In this document: positions 52,916 to 62,542 of the stretch, piece by piece
Layout: each line of letters begins with the position of its first letter
How positions within the stretch are numbered: position 1 is the stretch's first letter
Source of the DNA: Komarekiella atlantica HA4396-MV6
GTDB taxonomy: Bacteria; Cyanobacteriota; Cyanobacteriia; Cyanobacteriales; Nostocaceae
Assembly (NCBI GenBank): GCA_019359395.1
Contig: JAHHHK010000010.1
Span: 47,894 to 111,893, forward strand
Length of the DNA: 64,000 nucleotides
Reading direction: 5' to 3'
Program-made: the position numbers and the translations under genes
The notes under the pieces: model-generated
Databases searched by the model: none
Told to the model about the DNA's origin: nothing
Seen by the model: the letters and a program-made list of their open reading frames with translations, nothing else

Positions 52916-54238
52916 ATGGATTTTAGTCAAGTACTGGCTGAAAAAAAGGATACTATCCTAACGACATGGGTTGCATCAGTCCGCAAAGATAGACGGATCG
53001 AAAGTGCTGATAACCTATCCTACACAGCAATCAAAGATCACATACCTGATGTTTTGCAAGCGATGGTAACAGTGCTGTCAAAATCTCAGGAGAATGATAT
53101 TGAGTCAATAGTTATTGCTAGTTTCCAGCATGGCGCTATTCGAGCTGAACAAGGCTTTGATCCTGTAGAAATTGCTAGAGAATACCATCTACTGCGAACA
53201 GTAATATTTGACGCTGTACAACCAGATTTGTTGAAGGGAACACCAATAGAGATAATTCGTTCTATACGCTTGATTGACGCTATCGTAGATGAAGCGATCG
53301 CTCGGTGTTTCAAGAGTTATGTTGAGGAACGTTTGCGAGAATTACAGCAGTTGCATTCATCACTGGCGCTTCATAATGAGGAATTGACTCGCTTAATTAA
53401 CGCTAATCAAGAGTATCTTTCCCAACTAGCCCACGAATTGAAGCATCCTCTCACTTCCATTATTGGTTACTCAGATTTGTTTTTACGTCAACAACGACGA
53501 AAAACTGATGTTAAAGACAACTATGCCAACCTAGAACATATTGAGCGCGTGCTACGCAATGGTAGACAATTACTTCACCTGATCAATGATGTACTAGAAC
53601 TCTCTCGCTATGAAGCCGGACAGATCAAACTTCAACTAGCACTTACCAATGTGCCTGAATTGATCAATAATGTGTGTGAAATGTTAGCACCTTTAGCTGT
53701 TGGGAAAAATTTACAAATCGTAGTGGATTGCGAGAGCTTTGCTAATGCTAAAGGCGATCACGCTTTTAAAGAAATAATTACAGATTCTTTAAAATTACAA
53801 CAAATCGTTACAAATCTTATTAGTAATGCGATTCGCTATACAGAGTCGGGAACTATTAACATAGTGTATCAAGTGCTAGACAATGATAAATGGCCTATCG
53901 CTCCTATATTGCCTGATGTGCCTTTAAAAAATTCCTTTCCTGTTCCTATGGCAACAGTTTCAGAAAAACCGTTAGATAATAGAGCATACTTTGCGATCGT
54001 AGTTTCTGACACTGGAATTGGTATTGCGCCAGAAAACCAAACCCAGATATTTGAACCCTACTTTCGTGTAAGTGCTGATAATAAATCCTATCTTCCTGAC
54101 AGCACTGGGTTAGGATTAGCAATAGTCTCCCGCTTAGTACAACTACTCCAAGGTCAAATTCACTTAGTGTCTCAAGTAGGAGTTGGTTCCACTTTCACAG
54201 TAATTTTGCCCTTGCAAATAGAAATACCAGAGAGCTAA
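52916..54238 (+). CDS. Sensor histidine kinase with RsbRD-like N-terminal domain
   Basis: A 440-residue soluble kinase. Residues about 1-140 form a helical sensor resembling the RsbRD N-terminal domain (KKDTILTTWVASVRKD, and VEIAREYHLLRTVIFDAV). The H-box is YLSQLAHELKHPLTSIIGYS with His173. The ATPase domain has the N-box LQQIVTNLISNAIRYTESGT, G1 VVSDTGIGIAP, F-box IFEPYFRV and G2 STGLGLAIVSRL. It should autophosphorylate and pass phosphate to an unlinked response regulator; none is encoded next to it. Convergent with rnc, divergent from the ABC transporter. Confidence 0.92.
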   Translation: MDFSQVLAEKKDTILTTWVASVRKDRRIESADNLSYTAIKDHIPDVLQAMVTVLSKSQENDIESIVIASFQHGAIRAEQGFDPVEIAREYHLLRTVIFDAVQPDLLKGTPIEIIRSIRLIDAIVDEAIARCFKSYVEERLRELQQLHSSLALHNEELTRLINANQEYLSQLAHELKHPLTSIIGYSDLFLRQQRRKTDVKDNYANLEHIERVLRNGRQLLHLINDVLELSRYEAGQIKLQLALTNVPELINNVCEMLAPLAVGKNLQIVVDCESFANAKGDHAFKEIITDSLKLQQIVTNLISNAIRYTESGTINIVYQVLDNDKWPIAPILPDVPLKNSFPVPMATVSEKPLDNRAYFAIVVSDTGIGIAPENQTQIFEPYFRVSADNKSYLPDSTGLGLAIVSRLVQLLQGQIHLVSQVGVGSTFTVILPLQIEIPES

Positions 54239-54264
54239 TTTCGCGCCAAGACGTAAAATTCTTC

Positions 54265-54296
54265 TCTGCGCCTCTGCGCCTCTGCGTGAGATAAAA
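54265..54296. repeat. Short tandem repeats (CTCTGCGC type)
   Basis: Near-perfect copies of a CTCTGCGC-like unit fill most of the 66-base gap between the convergent kinase and rnc genes. Typical intergenic repeat of Nostoc-type genomes. Confidence 0.6.
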
Positions 54297-54304
54297 AAAT
54301 CCTT

Positions 54305-54988
54305 CTACAACAACCCTTGTTTCTTCAACTTAGCTAGCGCATCCTCAGCCGCAGCCTTCTCAGCATCTTTTTTATTACGTCCCTTACCTTCTCCGTAATC
54401 TTTTCCATCCACAAGCACTTTGGCTAAAAACTCTGGCGCATGAGACAAACCGCCTATTTGGACTGTAATATATTTGGGAGGATTTGGGGTAACATTGCGT
54501 TGCACCCATTCCTGAAAGCGATTTTTTGAGTCTACATTAGAGCGCGACACAACTATATGCTTAGGATCTACAGAATCAAATAGCGGTTCTATAAGAGTGC
54601 GAACTGCTTCAATATTTGAGTTTTTATCCAGATAGTAAGCACCAATAACTGCTTCAAAAGTGCTGCTGAGTAAATTGGGATTTTGGTAGCCTCCGTCTCG
54701 AATAGCACCTTTACCCAATCGTATCCTGAAGTCTAAACCTACTTCCTCAGCGAACTTTGCTAGTTGCTTCTCATCTACCAGTGCAGAACGTCGCCGTGTT
54801 AATTCATCTTCTCCCATTTCTGGGTGACAACGATAGAGATATTCGCCACTTAAGAAATTTAGCAAAGCATCACCGAGAAATTCTAAGCGTTCGTTATGTT
54901 CACCTTCTCCAGGGTTCTCATGCACATAAGAACGGTGGGTAAGCGCACGGCGCAGAAGTTTTTCATCATGGAATATCAGTAGTTTGTG
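54305..54988 (-). CDS. rnc: Ribonuclease III
   Basis: A 227-residue double-stranded-RNA endonuclease for rRNA and mRNA processing. The RNase III signature ERLEFLGDALLN carries the catalytic acids, with TFEAVIGAYYLDKN as the second acidic block. A C-terminal double-strand-RNA-binding domain (about 155-225) ends KGRNKKDAEKAAAEDALAKL. The frame is open back to ATG 55060, but those 24 extra residues are unlike RNase III, whose homology starts just after ATG 54988. Neither start has a good ribosome-binding site. A NYN-domain gene lies 70-140 bases upstream on the same strand. Confidence 0.95.
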   Translation of the reverse strand, partial: HKLLIFHDEKLLRRALTHRSYVHENPGEGEHNERLEFLGDALLNFLSGEYLYRCHPEMGEDELTRRRSALVDEKQLAKFAEEVGLDFRIRLGKGAIRDGGYQNPNLLSSTFEAVIGAYYLDKNSNIEAVRTLIEPLFDSVDPKHIVVSRSNVDSKNRFQEWVQRNVTPNPPKYITVQIGGLSHAPEFLAKVLVDGKDYGEGKGRNKKDAEKAAAEDALAKLKKQGLL

Positions 54989-55129
54989 CATTATTGTATT
55001 TTGTCTTGTTGCGAAAATTGACTGTTGGAAAAGTGTACAAATATGATTGTCTTCAGACATGAAAAAACCACAAATAGCGGTGTTGGTAAAACCCAGCTTT
55101 TGTATTTAACTGAGTTTTGAAAAGCTATT

Positions 55130-55981
55130 TTAAGCAGCCAGTCTGTCTAACTCAATTAAAAACAATTCCTGATTTTGCTTTCGGACTTTGCCATCCTTTA
55201 CAGCAGCATCAATAAATTGACTAAACCTTTTAAACTGCTGGTCATCAGGTCTACAAATAGAAGAGTCTCCTTGATAATTACCACAATTCTCACGCATCAA
55301 CTTATCAATGCGACCAAATACGCTAGGCTTACCTTGGTTTAAGGCAGTTTTGATAGCTTCAATTAGATAATCTATAGCCTCATTGTAATTAATCTGAGAT
55401 ACAAAAATATCTTGAGTCTTATTGCTATTACCAACTAGCTGAGGTAATTCATCTACAAAGTGGAAGTTTTCATTACCAACTAGTTTAATCAACTTTAGAC
55501 TAGCACTACCTCTTTGAGCAAAAATTATCACCTTTTTACCCAAAGTCTTTAACATGCAAACTAAGCCAGCATAGTCCCAGTCTCCTACTACCAGAATGAT
55601 TGTATTAGGACTAGGCGAAGGTTTTGGAGCGAACAGTTGAACACAGTCAGCCATCAATCTGTAATCTGCACTGTTCTCTGATTTTTCAGGAACATCAATA
55701 CACTTAAATCCAATAAATTCTAAATGGTTTTTGGCAAAAACTTGATTTTGATAATGTGAATTGTAATATAGTTTTTTGCACTCTACACTTCCTTGAAATT
55801 GGGCAAAATCTAACAAAAAATTAGCTGTTTTTTGAATTGAATAGACATTCTGAAGATCACAAAAGATAGCAATAGAGTTTTTTTGTTGGCTTGTTTTTCT
55901 CTTGGAAGATTGATTAGCGTGTGTCACAGCAATATATCCAGTGTTTTGTGGTGAACTGGACAGCTTCAACAAATCACACAT
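55130..55981 (-). CDS. NYN-domain (PIN-like) protein, LabA/DUF88-type
   Basis: A 283-residue protein. The NYN fold, a PIN-like nuclease fold, shows acidic residues at the usual places: IAIFCDLQNV near the N-terminus, SENSADYRLMADC in the middle and LVVGDWDYAGL further on, then KKVIIFAQRGSASLKL. The C-terminal about 90 residues (DYLIEAIKTALNQGKPSVFG, then a helical tail) may be a separate RNA- or DNA-binding module of winged-helix type. Family members are predicted RNases or, as LabA, circadian-output factors; this protein's role is unknown. It precedes rnc on the same strand. Confidence 0.87.
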   Translation of the reverse strand: MCDLLKLSSSPQNTGYIAVTHANQSSKRKTSQQKNSIAIFCDLQNVYSIQKTANFLLDFAQFQGSVECKKLYYNSHYQNQVFAKNHLEFIGFKCIDVPEKSENSADYRLMADCVQLFAPKPSPSPNTIILVVGDWDYAGLVCMLKTLGKKVIIFAQRGSASLKLIKLVGNENFHFVDELPQLVGNSNKTQDIFVSQINYNEAIDYLIEAIKTALNQGKPSVFGRIDKLMRENCGNYQGDSSICRPDDQQFKRFSQFIDAAVKDGKVRKQNQELFLIELDRLAA

Positions 55982-56072
55982 CTAGCAGTAGCATAGCTTT
56001 GTCTAACAGATACATACTCAAACAGTACTTCTCTGTTATAAAACTTTCTGCCTAAGCTTTAATTTGGTTCAA
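55982..56072. other. Start of the spacer upstream of the NYN gene
   Basis: Presumed minus-strand promoter of the NYN-domain gene. No gene is seen in the whole 55982-56439 spacer; the inverted-repeat element in it is listed separately. Confidence 0.3.
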
Positions 56073-56245
56073 GTCTCAGCCGTAGAATTCCTGGCTTCCT
56101 ACCAAGCTCCTCGTCATTCCTCCCGCCGAACATCTCATCTTCTACTGAAAGTCTAGTCAATTAGTTGACCTCACACCAGGCTGAATATTCAGCCGAAGGG
56201 ATGACACGAAACTCGGCAGGAAACTAGGAATTCTGCTGCTGAGAC
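56073..56245 (+). repeat. Long imperfect hairpin element, possible structured RNA or MITE
   Basis: A 28-base arm at 56073-56100 (starting GTCTCAGC) is the inverse of 56218-56245 at 24 of 28 bases. Two of the four differences are G-U compatible when read as plus-strand RNA. The interior holds further partial complementarity and a perfect 16-bp palindrome GGCTGAATATTCAGCC (56179-56194). No coding capacity. Strand is assigned only from the wobble pairs. Confidence 0.45.
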
Positions 56246-56439
56246 AACACCAAAAACTTGCGCTTTAAAGTGCGGTTATTTTGCTGTCTTAAATATACAT
56301 TTTCATAATTGATACTAGATGTCAATATAGTTATTATGAAGATTTGCACAAGCGATCGCCTGACATCCATCACCTCTGATCTCGCCTTCCATCAGTTATT
56401 TAAATAATATTTTGGCTAATAAAGAATTTACGGCTTATT

Positions 56440-57037
56440 CTATGCGATCGCACTATATAAAATGCCTAAAATTTTCTTAATATCCTTAATATAGTATTCA
56501 CTCAGATCAATCGAAACTATATTACCCTCCAGCTTGAGAAATTGCCAAATAGTACCGATAGTCACAGCACCATATATAGCTTTGATTTGATTTCCACCTC
56601 TCTCGTTAAATAACTGAGCAGCTATCATTTCGGCAATACATTGTGCTAAACCAGACCTCAAATTCTCATTTTTACTTTCTACTAAGACAATCACCGGACT
56701 GCGTACAAGTAATTGTTCAGAAGAAAGGCTTAAAATAAAATCGCAAAAACCATTTAATCCTCGTTGGCTATCAACAGTAAAATTAACTCCCGAAAATAAA
56801 CTTATTTTATAATTAAATTTACGCATAATTTCTAATAAGATTGGGTTAATTATCATTTCACTTCGAGCTTATAGTCACTGCTAAATCAACATTTTCATTA
56901 AGATCTGTACCTTTGGATGCCATTTCAATAATTTCTCCGTTGATTAATTCAATATGGTCATCTTCATGGAAAAAACCCAATTCAGTGAGCCTGTGGTATT
57001 CTTTCAGTGTGAAGCGTTTAGCCTGAGCAATACTTAT
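56440..57037 (-). pseudogene. Broken nuclease gene (Uma2-like N-terminus joined to a PD-(D/E)XK-type frame)
   Basis: The intact frame 56440-56856 encodes 138 residues with [20 protein letters not shown], an E-x-K core typical of PD-(D/E)XK nucleases. Upstream, one base out of frame, 57037-56858 reads AKRFTLKEYHRLTELGFFHE, then DDHIELINGEIIEMASKGT and [11 protein letters not shown], as in Uma2-family endonucleases, and stops at TGA just before ATG 56856. Shifting one base joins it to [18 protein letters not shown] lies 6 bases before ATA 57035-57037 where an ATG would be expected. So the gene appears to have lost its start and gained a frameshift; the downstream frame could still be expressed. 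Confidence 0.7.
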
Positions 57038-57155
57038 AAATGTTCCTCCGAAGGGAAATGCAATGGCGTAACTGTTCGTTGGGGCGATCGCCCTTATATT
57101 CTAAATGTGCCAGAAATTGATATGCTAAAAGCCTAGACTAACTATTATTCAAACC

Positions 57156-59180
57156 ATGCCTACGCCCACTATTAACCCTACTATCACGGCTTTTCCCCTG
57201 ACTGCCGTAGTCGGTCAAGAAGCAATAAAATTAGCTTTGCTCTTAGCAGCAGTCGATCCGGGGTTAGGGGGAGTAGCGATCGCAGGTCGTCGCGGTACGG
57301 CAAAATCTGTAATGGCTCGTGCTATTCACGCTCTACTACCGCCGATTGAAGTTGTGAAAGGCTCTATCAGCAATTGCGACCCCAACCACCCAGAAGAATG
57401 GGATGATCAACTATTGGCGGAGTATGCAGATAAAGATATTGAGAATATTCCCGTCGAAATTATCCCCGCGCCTTTTTTGCAAATTCCTCTGGGTGTAACA
57501 GAAGACCGACTTTTGGGTTCTGTAGATGTGGAACAGTCGGTAAAACAAGGTGATACTATATTTCAGCCTGGGTTACTCGCCGCCGCTAACCGAGGAGTTC
57601 TGTATGTGGATGAAATTAATTTATTAGATGACCAAATATCAAATCAGCTTTTAACAGTATTATCTGAGGGACGGAACCAGATTGAGCGGGAAGGTATTAG
57701 TTTTCAGCATCCTTGCAAGTCGTTATTTATTACTACCTATAACCCAGAAGAAGGTGCATTGCGAGAGCACTTATTAGATAGAATTGCGATCGCTCTCTCA
57801 GCTGACGGTGTACTCGGCTTAGATCAAAGAGTACACGCAGTTGAGGTTGCGATCGCTTATTCCCAATCTCCCCAAGAGTTTCTCCAGCAATACAGCGAAG
57901 ACTTAGACGCTCTAAAAACTCAAATCATCCTGGCGCGGGAATGGCTCAAAGATGTCTGCATTACCCATGAACAAATTGCCTACTTGGTCGATGAAGCAAT
58001 TCGCGGCGGAGTCCAGGGACATCGCGCTGAGTTATTTGCCACGCGAGTAGCTAAGGCTGCTGCTGCTTTAGAGGGACGGACAACAGTCAATGCTGAAGAT
58101 TTGCGCCGTGCTGTGGAATTGGTGATTGTCCCACGGGCAACGATTGTGCAGACACCGCCACCCGAACAATCACCGCCACCGCCTCCACCTCCACCGCAAA
58201 ATCAAGAAGAACCCCCAGACGAATCAGAACAGGAAGAACAGGAAGAACAAGAAGAAAATCAAGAGCAAGAACCCCCTAGCATCCCAGAAGAATTCATTTT
58301 TGACCCGGAAGGTGTAATCCTTGACGATAGCGTGCTTTATTTTACGCAAATGGCGAAGCGGCAGGGGAAATCTGGCAGTCGCAGTGTCATCTTTTCCGAA
58401 GACCGGGGACGTTACATTAAGCCGATGTTGCCCAAAGGCAAAGTGCGGCGCATTGCGGTAGATGCCACCCTTAGAGCCGCCGCTCCTTATCAAAAAGCAC
58501 GACGTGAAAGACAGCCAGATAAAAAAGTTATTGTTGAGCAGGGTGACATTCGCTCGAAGCGCTTGGTACGTAAAGCCGGGGCGTTAGTAGTGTTTGTCGT
58601 AGATGCTTCTGGCTCAATGGCCTTAAATCGGATGCAGTCAGCCAAAGGTGCTGTTATGCAACTGTTGACAGAAGCTTATCAAAACCGCGACCAAGTGGCA
58701 TTGATTCCCTTCCGCGGAGAACAGGCGGAGGTACTATTGCCCCCAACACGTTCTATTGCCTTGGCACGAAACCGCCTGGAAAGGTTGCCTTGTGGTGGAG
58801 GTTCACCACTGGCGCATGGTTTAACCCAAGCTGTGCGCGTCGGCTTAAATGCCCAAATGAGTGGAGATATTGGGCAAGTTGTGATTGTAGCGATAACCGA
58901 TGGGCGGGGTAATATACCCTTGGCGCGTTCATTAGGTGAACAGCTAGAACCAGGAGAAAAGCCTGATATCAAAGCGGAATTGATAGAAATTGCAGCCCGA
59001 ATCCGTGCTTTGGGAATACAGTTGTTAGTAATTGACACCGAGAGTAAATTTGTTTCCACTGGCTTTGCTAAGGAATTAGCACAAACAGCAGCAGGTAAAT
59101 ATTATCATTTGCCAAAAGCGACAGATCAAGCCATTGCTGCCATGACTAAAGGTGCGATCGCTGATTTAAAATCTCGGTAA
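57156..59180 (+). CDS. chlD: Magnesium chelatase subunit D
   Basis: A 674-residue subunit of the Mg-chelatase (ChlI-ChlD-ChlH) that inserts Mg2+ into protoporphyrin IX, the first committed step of chlorophyll synthesis. The N-terminal AAA+ domain (about 1-330) has AGRRGTAKS (43-51) as Walker A and [20 protein letters not shown] as Walker B. A linker at about 335-375 has a run of prolines followed by a Glu/Gln-rich acidic stretch. The C-terminal integrin-like vWA domain carries the MIDAS motif VVDASGSM and ITDGRGN. Full length for ChlD. Convergent with the sigF gene; several HIP1 sites. Confidence 0.97.
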   Translation: MPTPTINPTITAFPLTAVVGQEAIKLALLLAAVDPGLGGVAIAGRRGTAKSVMARAIHALLPPIEVVKGSISNCDPNHPEEWDDQLLAEYADKDIENIPVEIIPAPFLQIPLGVTEDRLLGSVDVEQSVKQGDTIFQPGLLAAANRGVLYVDEINLLDDQISNQLLTVLSEGRNQIEREGISFQHPCKSLFITTYNPEEGALREHLLDRIAIALSADGVLGLDQRVHAVEVAIAYSQSPQEFLQQYSEDLDALKTQIILAREWLKDVCITHEQIAYLVDEAIRGGVQGHRAELFATRVAKAAAALEGRTTVNAEDLRRAVELVIVPRATIVQTPPPEQSPPPPPPPPQNQEEPPDESEQEEQEEQEENQEQEPPSIPEEFIFDPEGVILDDSVLYFTQMAKRQGKSGSRSVIFSEDRGRYIKPMLPKGKVRRIAVDATLRAAAPYQKARRERQPDKKVIVEQGDIRSKRLVRKAGALVVFVVDASGSMALNRMQSAKGAVMQLLTEAYQNRDQVALIPFRGEQAEVLLPPTRSIALARNRLERLPCGGGSPLAHGLTQAVRVGLNAQMSGDIGQVVIVAITDGRGNIPLARSLGEQLEPGEKPDIKAELIEIAARIRALGIQLLVIDTESKFVSTGFAKELAQTAAGKYYHLPKATDQAIAAMTKGAIADLKSR

Positions 59181-59212
59181 TTAGTCATTTGTTATTGGTT
59201 ATTTGTCAATAA
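59178..59212. repeat. Short heptamer-type repeats between chlD and sigF
   Basis: TTAGTCATTTGTTATTGGTT and ATTTGTCAATAACTAA resemble the ATTTGTC/TTAGTCA heptamer family seen at 48614-48692. They fill the gap between the convergent genes; partial inverted symmetry may aid termination. Confidence 0.4.
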
Positions 59213-59998
59213 CTAAGACCCAGTTGGCATTACTTGGGGTTGCAAGTAGCAAATCAAATCCTGAATTCCTTTTTGCAGATACCGCGTTACCGTCATCGGA
59301 CTCGTGCCAATTTTCTTAGCAGCATCCTTGCGGGAAAGTTCCTTGAGAAACACCATTTCAACTGCCATACGCGGCTTTTCTTCTAACATACCTATTGCCC
59401 CTTGGAGTTGCTGCCGTTCTTCATCTAGTTGTTGGAGAGCAGTAGAACGGGGACAAGGAAGTGCCTCACCCAAGGTTATTTGGCAATCAACATAGTTAAC
59501 AGCCGTCGCATCTAAACTTAAAGGCATACGGTTTTGAGCCGCTAACTTGGTTTCTTGCCATTCTTGCACAGATACTTGAAGTTCATTGGCGATTTCAGCA
59601 TCTTTGGGAGCGCGACCTAAAGACAATGCCAATTCTTTGCGAACTTTTTGTCCCTCATTGTACAGTTCTTGCCAACGACGAGGAATTTTTAATAGAGTAC
59701 TGCGATCGCGCAGAAAATGCAGCATTTCACCTCGAATATAGGGCACAGCAAAAGAACTAAAAGCATATCCTTGGCTGGGGTCGAAGCGCTCAATTGCCCT
59801 AATTAGACCAAAATAACCGATTTGTTCTAAATCTTCATAAGGTTCATTACATTGATGGCTGAATTTATGAGCCATTTTTCGCACTAAGCCAGTGTGCAAC
59901 TGTACAAGTTTATTACGAAGTTTAATAGAGGGATTCTGGTGGTAATAGTGTAATAATTCTATACCTTCAGTTCGTAAAGAGGACTCACTTATTGCCAT
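59213..59998 (-). CDS. sigF: RNA polymerase sigma factor, SigF type (group 3)
   Basis: A 261-residue alternative sigma factor. Region 2 has NEPYEDLEQIGYFGLIRAIE then RFDPSQGYAFSSFAVPYIRG, the core-binding and -10 recognition helices. Region 3 has GRAPKDAEIANELQVS, and region 4 ends LKELSRKDAAKKIGTSPMTV as the -35-binding helix-turn-helix. The pattern matches the cyanobacterial SigF/SigB-like group, which is linked to pili, motility and stress in other species. AAAGGA 6 bases before the ATG supports the start. Convergent with chlD. SigF rather than SigJ is my reading of overall similarity. Confidence 0.85.
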   Translation of the reverse strand: MAISESSLRTEGIELLHYYHQNPSIKLRNKLVQLHTGLVRKMAHKFSHQCNEPYEDLEQIGYFGLIRAIERFDPSQGYAFSSFAVPYIRGEMLHFLRDRSTLLKIPRRWQELYNEGQKVRKELALSLGRAPKDAEIANELQVSVQEWQETKLAAQNRMPLSLDATAVNYVDCQITLGEALPCPRSTALQQLDEERQQLQGAIGMLEEKPRMAVEMVFLKELSRKDAAKKIGTSPMTVTRYLQKGIQDLICYLQPQVMPTGS

Positions 59999-60335
59999 AT
60001 AAATTCCTTTGGTGTAACTCCTTTTCTTCAGAAATTGGAGTTGCGTATTTCTTCTTCAAACCTGTCATTATTTTCCTTAGTCAAGCCTGAATAAGCCATC
60101 GTCGTTTCACTGAACTTGTGAGGGGTCAGACTCCACAATTCAGTATTTGTACGCATGATTTTGTAACCCTATATATTGCTGGTTATTTTTGTTTTCCAGA
60201 TAATAATTGAGCGTTGCATAATCTTTTTTGTCGAGTTTATTCCTAACTTGTAGAACTCAACACTGGTTTCTTGACTTAAATATTGGTAAGAATGAGAATA
60301 ACCAAGATGTTTCTCTCAAAAACTAATTTTTCATT
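59999..60335. other. Divergent promoter region between sigF and the BI-1 gene
   Basis: 337 bases, no gene. A hairpin AACTCC/GGAGTT with a 15-base spacer lies at about 60016-60043 in the sigF leader. No other clear signal. Confidence 0.35.
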
Positions 60336-61064
60336 ATGAGCAATACCAGCAATTTTCGTGAAGCTATCCGTGAGGCTAAATCCCACGCACTCGTTGGCCC
60401 AAATGTCATTGCCAATGCTCTGCCCTACGTGGGCGGTGGTCTTGTACTAACCGCATTGGGAACCTACGGCGGTCTAGGAGTTATCCGTACTAACCCCAGT
60501 CTGTTCTTTCCCACCTTCATCGGTGCAGTGATTGTGGAATTAATTCTGTTCTTTGTCGCTCAAAATGTTGCCCAAAAAGGTAACAAGGGTCTTGCACTAC
60601 CCCTTTTGGCAACTTATAGCCTTCTGTCTGGATATACTCTCAGTGGCTTGGTGTTCGTCGCCTTGAGAACTCAAGGTGTTGGCATTCAAGGTATTGGTTT
60701 AGCTGCTCTTGGCTGTGGCGTCACTTTTATTGCCGCTCGTCAAATTGGTTCAAATCTCTCTGAACAAGACGGAATGGCTTTGACGAAAACTATCAATCTC
60801 GGTGTCATTGCCTTGGTGGTTGTGTGCCTCATCCAATTTGGGTTTGCCATGTTTGGTGTTTACACGCCCTCTTGGTTAGAAATCGCTATTTCAGGTTTGG
60901 GGGTATTTCTGTTTGTTGGTGTATCTGTCGTCGATTTCTACATCTTGCCCCGCACTTACCGCGATGACCAATACCTACCCGCTGCTTTATCGATGTATCT
61001 CACTTACATCAACCTGTTCGTCTTTATTTTGCGGTTGCTAATTGCCATCAATGGTCGTGATTAA
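60336..61064 (+). CDS. Bax inhibitor-1 / YbhL-family membrane protein
   Basis: A 242-residue protein with about seven TM segments from about residue 30 to 238. It has the family pattern of LATYSLLSGYTLSGLVFV and a late VVDFYILPRTYRDDQYLPAA then LSMYLTYINLFVFILRLL, which includes the conserved Asp residues near the last helices that form the pH-gate in bacterial BI-1 homologues. Members are implicated in calcium leak or membrane-protein stability; the role in cyanobacteria is not established. Strongly cytosine-rich codon use at conserved positions suggests high expression. Divergent from sigF. Confidence 0.9.
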   Translation: MSNTSNFREAIREAKSHALVGPNVIANALPYVGGGLVLTALGTYGGLGVIRTNPSLFFPTFIGAVIVELILFFVAQNVAQKGNKGLALPLLATYSLLSGYTLSGLVFVALRTQGVGIQGIGLAALGCGVTFIAARQIGSNLSEQDGMALTKTINLGVIALVVVCLIQFGFAMFGVYTPSWLEIAISGLGVFLFVGVSVVDFYILPRTYRDDQYLPAALSMYLTYINLFVFILRLLIAINGRD

Positions 61065-61082
61065 GCATCCGTAAGTCTAATG

Positions 61083-61288
61083 AGGATGTCTGAGAAGTCA
61101 AAAATGCTATGCTCGGAGCGATCGCGTAATTTATCCTTACTATACAAGCAAGCTACGCCTAGCATCTGGCTCCAGAAGCATTTCATAAATTAACGGAGGA
61201 GATTTTTCTCTACGAGACGCTGCGCGAACCTGACGCTTTGTTCCAGTCAAAATAACAAAATATCTCCACCATGCTTTTCAGACATCCT
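61083..61288. repeat. Element with 15-bp inverted ends between convergent genes
   Basis: AGGATGTCTGAGAAG (61083-61097) is repeated inverted as CTTTTCAGACATCCT (61274-61288), with one mismatch. Inside are a HIP1-containing stretch and a Nostoc-type repeat (CTCTACGAGACGCTGCGCG near 61210). It could be a non-autonomous mobile element or a long terminator stem between the BI-1 gene and a glycosyltransferase gene. Confidence 0.45.
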
Positions 61289-61313
61289 TTAAGCTTATAG
61301 AAGGGCCATTAAA

Positions 61314-62306
61314 TTAGGATATGACGCCCAATTTTTCTCTTGAGTGAACAAAGCCTGAATTTATAAACTTTTTGACACATAAGGCACGACAGGCAATTTT
61401 TTCAGTTTGCCGAAAACCTAAAACATTTTGCACAACTTTGTAAGCTGCTCTTTTACTGTTAGTTTTAAACTCTGGGAATAGAGCTAAAGCCTCTTCTAAA
61501 AATATTAAATATTGTGAATAATCAACAAATAAAGACTCTCTAGCCAATTCAAAATATGATTTAGCTAAAGCATGACGATATTTCATTGAAAGTTTGTTTA
61601 TCTCTAATAATTGCCTTTCGACCTTCTCTAATACTAGATAGTGGCTTTTTAACCAGCGGCTTTTAGAGAAAGTAGAAACTGTTACAGAACCATGTCGTCT
61701 ATAAATCGAATCACAGCCAGGTTGATATACAACCTTAGCTCCATTCATTACCACTGATAAGAAAAAATCTCTATCTTGTGCAGCGGTTAAAGTTTCATCC
61801 CACCCGCCACTATTTTTTACTGCGGTTCTCTTATAAAGTAAAGCAGCAAGAGCGACCCACCAATTTGCCAATAGAGAAGCCAAGATATCCGCGTGTGCTT
61901 CCGAAATTTCTATATTTTCCATGAAACTTGAGCCATCAGACAAATGACGCTGATGTCTCCAATCACCATAAACAACATCTGCTTCCGTTTTTTCTAGAAA
62001 ACGAACTTGCTTTTCTATCTTCTCTGGTAAAATATAGTCATCCGCATCCAAGTACTGAATATAATCTCCCTTGGACAACTCAAAGCCTTTATTTCTAGCG
62101 TAATTTCCTCCTTGATGGGGCAAAGTTTGCCAAATAATTTTGTCTCCGTAACTTTTAATAATTTCTAAACAATTGTCTGTAGAACCATCATCAATTACAA
62201 TAATTTCAATATTGGAATAGGTTTGTTCCAAGCAGCTATTAATTGCTTCTGCCAACCATTTTTCTGCATTAAAACAGGGTATGATTACCGAAACGAGCTT
62301 GGGCAT
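61314..62306 (-). CDS. GT2-family glycosyltransferase
   Basis: A 330-residue GT-A enzyme. It has LVSVIIPCFNAEKWLAEAI at the N-terminus, EIIVIDDGSTDNCLE, GGNYARNKGF and the DXD-type QYLDADDYILP. A later AAQDRDFFLSV provides the acceptor-side ED-like region. The C-terminal 90 residues are helical without a TM. On the minus strand together with two further polysaccharide genes, so probably part of a second locus that continues past the window edge. Confidence 0.92.
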   Translation of the reverse strand: MPKLVSVIIPCFNAEKWLAEAINSCLEQTYSNIEIIVIDDGSTDNCLEIIKSYGDKIIWQTLPHQGGNYARNKGFELSKGDYIQYLDADDYILPEKIEKQVRFLEKTEADVVYGDWRHQRHLSDGSSFMENIEISEAHADILASLLANWWVALAALLYKRTAVKNSGGWDETLTAAQDRDFFLSVVMNGAKVVYQPGCDSIYRRHGSVTVSTFSKSRWLKSHYLVLEKVERQLLEINKLSMKYRHALAKSYFELARESLFVDYSQYLIFLEEALALFPEFKTNSKRAAYKVVQNVLGFRQTEKIACRALCVKKFINSGFVHSREKLGVIS

Positions 62307-62542
62307 AAAGATTTACCTAAGATAAAAAATAGGTTGTTAGTGTCGTGATGATGACCCTGTTACTTTCATATTTTCATATGAAATTTTAAATGTATAAAAT
62401 ATATAAATTCTCACTTGGGTGAGATACAGAAATTTCAGTACGATGTCTAAAGGAAAAGCATTTATCCTTTTCCCTTTCCTCTAACTCTATTAGTTGTTTT
62501 GCACGAGAAGCGTAAACCGCTATAAATTTGCAAATCTGACGC

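Noticed and set aside
56954..57136. 60-codon plus-strand ORF before chlD
   Set aside because: It overlaps the Uma2-like remnant on the other strand, whose protein similarity is clear, while this ORF shows none.
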